A DNA stretch of 11,338 nt, taken from positions 1 to 11,338 of the forward strand of contig JAMDDA010000193.1 in the NCBI GenBank assembly GCA_023488925.1, in the 5' to 3' direction. The stretch comes from Actinomycetota bacterium. GTDB taxonomy: Bacteria > Actinomycetota > Thermoleophilia > RBG-16-64-13. A program made the translations under genes and the position numbers. Positions within the stretch are counted from its first letter, which is position 1, and each line of letters begins with the position of its first letter. Below are positions 7,750-11,338 of the stretch, piece after piece. Under the pieces are notes generated by a model. That model was not told where the DNA came from. It worked only from the letters and a program-made list of their open reading frames with translations, and searched no databases.

Positions 7750-8598
7750 ATGTCCGGAAGCGATGATCGGCACGCCGAGCCCGGCTCGGGTTGGATCGGC
7801 GCCGGGAATCACCATGCGCACGCGGTGCCGGCGCCGGGTTCCCCCCCGGAGACCGACGATCGTGAAAACGAGCGCCTCGTAGCGCGGTATCAGCAGGAGT
7901 TCTGCGTGCAATGCCTCGACACCCTCCTCCAGCGGAACGAAGGTCTGCTGCACCACGTCCTGAAGCGCTTTTCGTACACCGACGAGCCGTACGAGGACCT
8001 TTTTCAGGTGGCCCGGCTGGGACTCATCAAAGCGGCGCAGCGCTATGACCCCAGCAAGGGTACGGCGTTCACGACGTATGCCGTAGCCGTGGTAGATGGC
8101 GAAGTCCGCCACTATCTGCGCGATTCCCTGCTTGTCCGCCAGCCGCGTTGGGCCAGGGCGCTCTACCGGAGGATTCAGGAGGCGCAAAGTGAATTCTATC
8201 ACAAGCACCGGCGGTCCCCGACGATAGGCGAGCTGGCCCAGCTCGTGAACATCCGGGAGGAGGGCGTGCTCGAAATCATTCGGGCTGCCGGGGCGACCAA
8301 TCTGCATTCGCTCGACGAGCCTTTTTCGAGGGACCCGCCGACCCAACCGGACAAGTCGCTGGTGCGTGCACTACGGCAAGAAGCGTTCGCATTGCCCGTG
8401 GAGGACCGCGTCATGCTCTACGAAGCCGTGGCGGCTCTTTCTGACCTTCATAAGAAGATCATCTACCTGCTTTTCTTCCGCGATCTCACGCAGCAGGAAG
8501 TGGCCGAGGAGATGGGCATGAGCCAACGGGCGGTGTCCCGGGAGCAGACCAAGGCGCTTGCCCGCCTGAAAGCGGTTCTCGGGCGGAAGCTGCTTTGA
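7750..8598 (+). CDS. RNA polymerase sigma factor, group 3 (SigB/SigF-like)
   Basis: 282 residues. Directs RNA polymerase to a special promoter set. After a low-complexity Gly/Pro/His-rich leader (residues 1-38) come sigma region 2 (about 62-125: LLHHVLKRF, EDLFQVARLGLIKAAQRYD, FTTYAVAVVDGEVRHYLRD), region 3 (about 135-190: RRSPTIGELAQLVNI) and region 4 (about 228-277, with the helix-turn-helix LTQQEVAEEMGMSQRAVSRE at 246-265). The GE(V/I)xxYxRD pattern after region 2.4 is typical of SigB/SigF/SigG. The FliA/WhiG signature (RIRGAxxDELRxxDWxPRS) is absent. The ATG lies 7 bases after the pilC stop with no clear SD, so it is probably co-transcribed; a later start (for example GTG 7828) would remove most of the leader. 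No RsbW/SpoIIAB-type anti-sigma lies next to it. Confidence 0.9.
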   Translation: MSGSDDRHAEPGSGWIGAGNHHAHAVPAPGSPPETDDRENERLVARYQQEFCVQCLDTLLQRNEGLLHHVLKRFSYTDEPYEDLFQVARLGLIKAAQRYDPSKGTAFTTYAVAVVDGEVRHYLRDSLLVRQPRWARALYRRIQEAQSEFYHKHRRSPTIGELAQLVNIREEGVLEIIRAAGATNLHSLDEPFSRDPPTQPDKSLVRALRQEAFALPVEDRVMLYEAVAALSDLHKKIIYLLFFRDLTQQEVAEEMGMSQRAVSREQTKALARLKAVLGRKLL

Positions 8599-8626
8599 TC
8601 CGGGGCCCGGCCTCCGGGTCGCGGCG

Positions 8627-8673
8627 GCCGCCTGCCCTGGTTGGCGAGCAAAGACCGCCGAGGGGCAGGTGGC
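8627..8673 (+). terminator. Possible terminator or structured 3' end after the sigma gene
   Basis: GCCGCCTGCCC (8627-8637) pairs with GGGCAGGTGGC (8663-8673) over 11 bp including one G-U, closing a 25-base loop that can form its own short stem. It lies 28 bases after the sigma stop. There is no T-tract, as often in GC-rich Actinobacteria, so termination is only a guess. Confidence 0.3.
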
Positions 8674-8707
8674 GGCGCCTCTCCGGCCCGTCCCCCCTCG
8701 CTGCGTA

Positions 8708-8738
8708 TTGCGCACGATAATGTATGTTATGTTAAGCT
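8708..8738 (+). promoter_or_regulatory. Candidate promoter in an AT-rich island
   Basis: TTGCGC (8708-8713) could be a -35, followed by overlapping TANNNT hexamers (TATGTT 8723-8728 and 8728-8733, TAAGCT 8733-8738), the last at a 19-base spacing. GATAAT (8716-8721) is also present but has no -35. The AT content stands out sharply against its surroundings. The spacing is not ideal, so this is a candidate only; it would drive rightward transcription toward the hairpin at 8961-8991. Confidence 0.3.
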
Positions 8739-8819
8739 GAGGAAGCGACGACTCCCTTTCCTTCCCGCAAAGCCACTTGGCAGGTCCGCCCCCACCCTGT
8801 ACAGTGCTGGGCAAGCGTC

Positions 8820-8835
8820 GAAAGGAGGTGGTCCA
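8820..8835 (+). promoter_or_regulatory. Extended Shine-Dalgarno / anti-16S-3'-end complement
   Basis: GAAAGGAGGTGGTCCA matches the reverse complement of the bacterial 16S 3' end (GAAAGGAGGTGATCCA) at 15 of 16 positions; the one change (A to G) still pairs as G-U. This is far longer than an ordinary Shine-Dalgarno. The only start-like codon at proper spacing is ATA 8837-8839 (8 bases after GGAGG), opening a 19-codon frame to TGA 8894-8896 with a CRC tripeptide. No ATG, GTG or TTG lies at a suitable distance. It may be an RBS for a leader peptide, a ribosome-binding segment of a small RNA, or chance. Confidence 0.45.
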
Positions 8836-8960
8836 CATAGACAGTTCGCTTTGCCGGTGCGGCGACACCAGGACCGGGGGTGGCACCCGCCTCTGAGTCG
8901 CCGGCTACCCGACGGACGCCGCCGGCGGCGCTCCCGGGAGTCGCACACGCCCGATACGTA

Positions 8961-8991
8961 GGCGGAGGCCGCCCTTCGGGCGGCCTCCGCC
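8961..8991. terminator. Strong hairpin, probable bidirectional terminator between convergent units
   Basis: GGCGGAGGCCGCCC (8961-8974) is perfectly complementary to GGGCGGCCTCCGCC (8978-8991): a 14-bp GC-only-plus-one-AT stem with a TTC triloop (or 13 bp with a CTTCG loop). It is the strongest dyad in the window and sits between the rightward sigma/small-RNA unit and the leftward apt operon, 41 bases past the apt stop. Neither side has a clear T-run. Confidence 0.7.
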
Positions 8992-9031
8992 GTTCCCCGC
9001 CGTTTCTTACCGGGGCCGTCCCGGCCTCGGG

Positions 9032-9544
9032 TCAGTACTGCACCAAGGAGCAGACCTCGTAGTCTTGGAGCTTTTCCCGACCCTTCAGGAACTCGAGCTC
9101 GATGACGAAGGCCAGCCCCACCACCACTCCGCCCGCCTCCTCCACCAGTTTGGTCTTGGCGTGCGCCGTGCCGCCGGTGGCCAGCAGGTCGTCGTGAATG
9201 ATGACTCGCTGGCCCGGTTTGATGGCGTCGGTGTGCATCTCGAGCGAATCGACGCCGTACTCGAGCTCGTACTCCGCCCGGGTGGTCCGCCACGGCAGCT
9301 TACCGGGCTTGCGGGCCGCTACGAAGCCCACGCCCAGAGCGTATGCCAGCGCGGCTCCCAGGATGAAGCCGCGGGCCTCCGCTCCGAGAATCACGTCCGG
9401 CTTGCGCGGCATACTGAACTCGGCCAACCGGTCCACGGTGTAGCGCAAGGCCACCGGATCCTGCAGCAAAGGCATGATGTCCTTGAACAGGATCCCTTGC
9501 TTCGGAAAATCGGGCACGTCTCTGATGAATGCGCGCAGATCCAT
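9032..9544 (-). CDS. apt: Adenine phosphoribosyltransferase
   Basis: 170 residues, the standard length. Converts adenine and PRPP to AMP and PPi (purine salvage, cytosol). N-terminal RDVPDFPKQGILFKDIMPLL (8-27) is the family opening. ARGFILGAALA (57-67) follows, then the flexible loop RKPGKLPW (78-85) with YELEYG (92-97), and the PRPP loop VIIHDDLLATGGTA (114-127). All key residues are present, including the Asp-Asp pair (118-119). The ATG has AGGTGAGGA directly upstream (9545-9553). It is the last gene of the leftward operon, 33 bases after the MerR-type regulator. In many Actinobacteria apt sits near secDF/relA, so its place behind garA and ftsR is less usual; no functional link is evident. 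Confidence 0.96.
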   Translation of the reverse strand: MDLRAFIRDVPDFPKQGILFKDIMPLLQDPVALRYTVDRLAEFSMPRKPDVILGAEARGFILGAALAYALGVGFVAARKPGKLPWRTTRAEYELEYGVDSLEMHTDAIKPGQRVIIHDDLLATGGTAHAKTKLVEEAGGVVVGLAFVIELEFLKGREKLQDYEVCSLVQY

Positions 9545-9577
9545 TCCTCACCTGGTGCGTTCGTGGTTTTCTTCCAT

Positions 9578-10342
9578 TCACTCCACCATGCGGCGGAGTT
9601 CTTTGTAGAGAAGGAGATCGAGGAGCCGCGCAAGCAACGAGCCGAGGGCCTGGAGAGTCCTCTCGGCCTCCTCCCGCCTCTCGACGTGCGGCGACCGCAA
9701 CGAGGGAGCCACGATCTGCTCGACCAGGGACGCCTCGCGCTCCGCGGAGGACCGCAGCAGCCGCAGGTTGCGCGGCTCCACCCCGTGTCGAGCGAGCAGG
9801 TCACAGATGCGGGCGATCTCCAGGTCGGTGTCGCTGAGAGAGCCACCCGCGGCGCCGGCCGAGCCGCGGTCGATGAGACGGTACTCGGCTAGCCGACGCA
9901 GAAAGTCCGCGGTCATGCCTGTGAGGTCCTGGACCTCCTCCCAGGTGTAGTGAGTCTCCTCCCGCCGCAGGAGGTCGGGGGTCTCCAACGCCGAAGTCGT
10001 CGCCAAGAGCCGACCGAGCGGAGAAGCGGTGCCTCGCTCCAGGCGCTCGCGGATCACCTCCAACGGCAGGAACTCATCGCGTTGCAGCCGGAGAATGGTG
10101 CGCAGTCGCTGCACCTCGGCCTTGGTGTACTTGCGGTATCCCCCGGGCGTTCGCTTGGGGGCGATGAGGTTCCGGTCTTCGAGATACCGCACCTTGCTGA
10201 TGCTCAAATCCGCGAACTCCGGCCGCAGGAGCTCGACCACCTGACCGATGGTCAGGAGCTCATCCCTCGCGGTCGGTTCGGAGAGAGGGCCGCGTCTTCC
10301 GGGCCCTCCCCCGCTTTCGGCCGGTGTCGGCGGCGCGCTCAC
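9578..10342 (-). CDS. ftsR: MerR-family transcriptional regulator, FtsR (Rv1828/Cg1631)-like
   Basis: 254 residues from the chosen start. The N-terminal winged-HTH (about 28-100) contains LLTIGQVVELL, the helix ISKVRYLEDRNLI, the wing PKRTPGGYRKYT and RLRTILRLQRDEFLPLEVIRERLE, closely resembling actinobacterial Rv1828/FtsR (which has IRFLExxGL, GYRRF, FILxAQRDxYLPLKVI). The C-terminal domain has HGVEPRNLRLLRSSAEREASL, again as in Rv1828 (YGVEPRHLRAFRSAADRQ). In Corynebacterium FtsR controls ftsZ expression. The gene follows a GarA-like FHA gene, as Rv1827-Rv1828 do in mycobacteria, which supports orthology. I used GTG 10342, 7 bases after the FHA stop; an ATG at 10411 would add 23 Ser-rich residues overlapping the FHA gene. 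No Cys-type metal site is seen. Confidence 0.88.
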   Translation of the reverse strand: MSAPPTPAESGGGPGRRGPLSEPTARDELLTIGQVVELLRPEFADLSISKVRYLEDRNLIAPKRTPGGYRKYTKAEVQRLRTILRLQRDEFLPLEVIRERLERGTASPLGRLLATTSALETPDLLRREETHYTWEEVQDLTGMTADFLRRLAEYRLIDRGSAGAAGGSLSDTDLEIARICDLLARHGVEPRNLRLLRSSAEREASLVEQIVAPSLRSPHVERREEAERTLQALGSLLARLLDLLLYKELRRMVE

Positions 10343-10349
10343 GACCGTC

Positions 10350-10817
10350 TCACGACTCCAGGGGTTCGAGATAGGCCAGCTTGAACTTGCCGATCTGGAG
10401 CTCGTCGCCATCGACCAGGTGGTGACGCTCCACCCGCCGGCGGTTCACGTATGTGCCGTTCAAGCTGTTCAGATCTTCCACCACGAAGCCGGTGGCGTCG
10501 CGGATGATCCGGGCGTGGTGTCGCGAAACCGTCACGTCGTCGAGGAACAGGTGGCTCTCGGGGTTCCTACCGATGGTCAACAGATCCGCATCGAGAGCGA
10601 TCTCCTCCCCTTCGCGCCCCCCTCCGGCTCGGATCAGCAGGAGCGGGACGAAGCGAGGCCCCACCGGAAGTTGGGTCACCCCGCCGTCCTCGGTCGGAAG
10701 CGGTGTGTAGGTCACCGTCGTTTCCGAGGGGTCGACATGGAGCAGCCGGCTGCCGCAGCGGCTGCAGAAGTTCGCGTCCTCGTGGTTCTCGAAGCCGCAC
10801 TTGGCGCACGGGATCAT
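10350..10817 (-). CDS. garA: GarA/OdhI-like FHA-domain protein with N-terminal zinc ribbon
   Basis: 155 residues. GarA/OdhI proteins are phospho-switches that inhibit 2-oxoglutarate dehydrogenase and, in mycobacteria, also act on glutamate metabolism enzymes; phosphorylation of an N-terminal ETT motif by PknB/PknG-type kinases makes the FHA domain bind its own tail. Here a short zinc ribbon comes first (Cys4, Cys7, Cys18, Cys21), then the ETT motif (residues 32-34, in PSETTVTYTPL), then the FHA domain (about 58-150) with GR (83-84), VSRHH (98-102), LNGTYVN (119-125) and QIGKFKLAYL (141-150), the last almost as in GarA (QIGKFRLVFL). FHA phospho-binding residues Arg84, Ser99 and Asn120 are present. 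The zinc ribbon is absent from mycobacterial GarA. The start overlaps the preceding stop (ATGA); AAAGGGATGA is the RBS. Confidence 0.88.
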   Translation of the reverse strand: MIPCAKCGFENHEDANFCSRCGSRLLHVDPSETTVTYTPLPTEDGGVTQLPVGPRFVPLLLIRAGGGREGEEIALDADLLTIGRNPESHLFLDDVTVSRHHARIIRDATGFVVEDLNSLNGTYVNRRRVERHHLVDGDELQIGKFKLAYLEPLES

Positions 10818-11104
10818 GCGTCATCCCTTTCGCCGGCTCGCGTCATACGCCGGTAGTCCTTGAACTCCGCGGCGATCTCGTCCTCGATCTTCCGGATGGT
10901 TTCCGGATTCTCGAGCAACCGGGCGCGATCGTCTTCGTCGGTGTTGTTGTGCACGTAGGGATCCGCCAGGACGTCGTCGAAGCGCCTACCCTTCTGTAGC
11001 TCGGTGACGATGTAACGCACCATGCGCTCTTCCCGCACGTTCTCGGAAAGATCCTGAAAGAGAGCCTGCACGCCGCGGACAACCCGATCGATCCTCTCGC
11101 CCAT
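10814..11104 (-). CDS. Conserved-looking hypothetical protein, 96 residues
   Basis: I do not recognise the family. It is a charged, mostly helical, cytoplasmic-looking protein with no Cys and no membrane segment or signal peptide. The middle (LSENVREERMVRYIVTELQKG, split at residues 19-39; RRFDDVLADPYVHNN at 40-54) reads like structured protein rather than a shadow frame, and the rest is acidic/basic helix (ENPETIRKIEDEIAAEFKDY, 65-84). The ATG has AAAGGGGGT a few bases upstream (good RBS), the stop overlaps the garA-like start (ATGA), and the RsiG-like gene ends 21 bases before it. This tight placement suggests translational coupling and a possible role with the anti-sigma or GarA protein. 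That is inference from context only. Confidence 0.8.
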   Translation of the reverse strand: MGERIDRVVRGVQALFQDLSENVREERMVRYIVTELQKGRRFDDVLADPYVHNNTDEDDRARLLENPETIRKIEDEIAAEFKDYRRMTRAGERDDA

Positions 11105-11125
11105 GATGACCCCCTTTCCCGAGCC

Positions 11126-11338
11126 TCATTCCGCTTCATCCGGCGGAAGGCCGCGCGAGCTCAGGATCGAGCTCAGTTTCTCGACATCACCCTCAGTGAA
11201 CAAGCTCTCCCCCGAGGTGTGCTTGCTGCGCAGCCGGCGCACCATCTCCGCCCGCAGGATGTCGAGCTTCGCATGGATCAGGCGGCGCGTCTTCGAGATC
11301 TCGTGCTCCTCGGCCTGCAGCCTCTCGGCCAGTTGCTT
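11126..11338 (-). CDS. rsiG: RsiG-like c-di-GMP-dependent anti-sigma factor, C-terminal fragment; 5' end outside window
   Basis: 70 residues visible, cut by the right edge, ending at TGA (11126-11128). The fragment is a long charged helix followed by a short helical tail. It carries E-x3-S-x2-R-x3-H-x3-D (fragment residues Glu11, Ser15, Arg18, His22, Asp26; bases 11261-11308) followed by ILRAEMVRRL. This matches the published RsiG c-di-GMP-binding motif E(X)3S(X)2R(X)3Q(X)3D, with His for Gln. RsiG binds c-di-GMP and holds sigma WhiG inactive; single-motif RsiGs of basal Actinobacteria homodimerise, and in Rubrobacter this switch controls type IV pilus genes. Only one motif is seen here; a second copy upstream of the window cannot be excluded. 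The tail GLPPDEAE is not informative. A generic coiled-coil protein is the alternative. Confidence 0.72.
   Translation of the reverse strand, partial: KQLAERLQAEEHEISKTRRLIHAKLDILRAEMVRRLRSKHTSGESLFTEGDVEKLSSILSSRGLPPDEAE

Larger units (their letters stand above)
8599..9031. other. Intergenic region of about 430 bases between convergent units; no convincing protein gene
   Basis: Open frames here encode only Arg/Pro/Gly-rich low-complexity products and look like GC shadows. Contents from left to right: an 11-bp dyad just after the sigma gene (8627-8637 with 8663-8673); an AT-rich island (8706-8738), unusual for this GC-rich window; a pyrimidine run (8751-8765); a long complement to the 16S 3' end (8820-8835); a 7-bp stem CGGCGAC/GTCGCCG (8860-8866 with 8897-8903) enclosing a smaller GGGT/ACCC hairpin; two short palindromes (8917-8930 and 8931-8940); the strong hairpin 8961-8991; and an 8-bp dyad (9010-9017 with 9023-9030). 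Together this could be a small RNA gene or leader of about 250 nt, but I recognise no known RNA family. Confidence 0.6.

Noticed and set aside
7750..8598. Assignment of the sigma factor as WhiG/FliA
   Set aside because: Region 2-3 has GEVRHYLRD and not the RIRGAxxDELRxxDW pattern of FliA/WhiG; SigB/SigF-like fits better.
8820..8835. Remnant of a 16S rRNA gene on the minus strand
   Set aside because: The match stops after GGTCCA; the next bases do not follow the conserved 16S 3' region, so it is a short complement and not an rRNA fragment.
8917..8940. Two adjacent palindromes (CGCCGCCGGCGGCG and CTCCCGGGAG) as an operator or recombination site
   Set aside because: Short GC-only palindromes are expected by chance at this base composition, and no linked regulator or recombinase is seen.
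8820..8960. c-di-GMP (GEMM) riboswitch, suggested by the c-di-GMP theme and a GCCGGCTACCCG stretch
   Set aside because: The diagnostic GGGCAAACC and GGACGCAAAG core segments are not present, so the resemblance is not supported.
8641..8961. 106-codon rightward frame in the intergenic region
   Set aside because: Arg/Pro-rich low-complexity product with no plausible RBS; it passes through the dyads and the AT-rich island without any coding-like pattern.
8727..9293. 188-codon leftward frame overlapping the 3' part of apt
   Set aside because: Out of frame with the complete apt gene and Arg/Gly-rich; a shadow.
10343..10411. Upstream ATG start for the MerR-type regulator
   Set aside because: It would overlap the end of the FHA gene by about 60 bases and add a Ser-rich stretch absent from the family; GTG 10342 fits better.

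Overview
This is a GC-rich window (visibly well above 60 % G+C) with dense, overlapping genes. It most likely comes from the chromosome of a deep-branching actinobacterium, of the Rubrobacteria, Thermoleophilia or Coriobacteriia kind. Three things point there: a GarA/FtsR gene pair typical of Actinobacteria, a single-motif RsiG-like protein as described from basal Actinobacteria, and a run of alaS, ruvX, mltG and aroE leading straight into type IV pilus genes. I see no mobile element, phage gene, CRISPR array, tRNA or rRNA.

Region 1 (1-3632, + strand) is housekeeping: the C-terminal half of alaS, then ruvX, mltG and aroE. Several of these genes are joined by stop/start overlaps. Region 2 (3632-8598, + strand) is a type IV pilus motor block: pilB (assembly ATPase), pilT (retraction ATPase) and pilC (platform protein). 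It is followed 7 bases later by a group-3 sigma factor of the SigB/SigF type. pilB begins inside the aroE stop codon, so the pilus genes are translationally tied to the housekeeping run.

Region 3 (8599-9031) is about 430 bases without a convincing protein gene, lying between convergent transcription units. It holds an AT-rich promoter-like island, a 16-base near-perfect complement to the 3' end of 16S rRNA, several dyads and a strong 14-bp hairpin. It could encode a small structured RNA or a very short peptide.

Region 4 (9032-11338, - strand) is a second operon. In the direction of transcription it reads: an RsiG-like anti-sigma (partial, cut by the window edge), an unrecognised 96-residue protein, a GarA/OdhI-like FHA protein with an added zinc ribbon, an FtsR-like MerR regulator, and apt.

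The most interesting theme is cyclic di-GMP. PilB carries a tandem MshEN motif with exact spacing, and the edge gene carries the E-S-R-(Q/H)-D signature of c-di-GMP-dependent RsiG anti-sigma factors, which are known to control type IV pili in Rubrobacter. With a sigma gene at the end of the pil block, the window may hold a two-level c-di-GMP control of pili: transcription through anti-sigma and sigma, and motor activity through PilB. The pairing of this particular sigma with this particular RsiG-like protein is inference.
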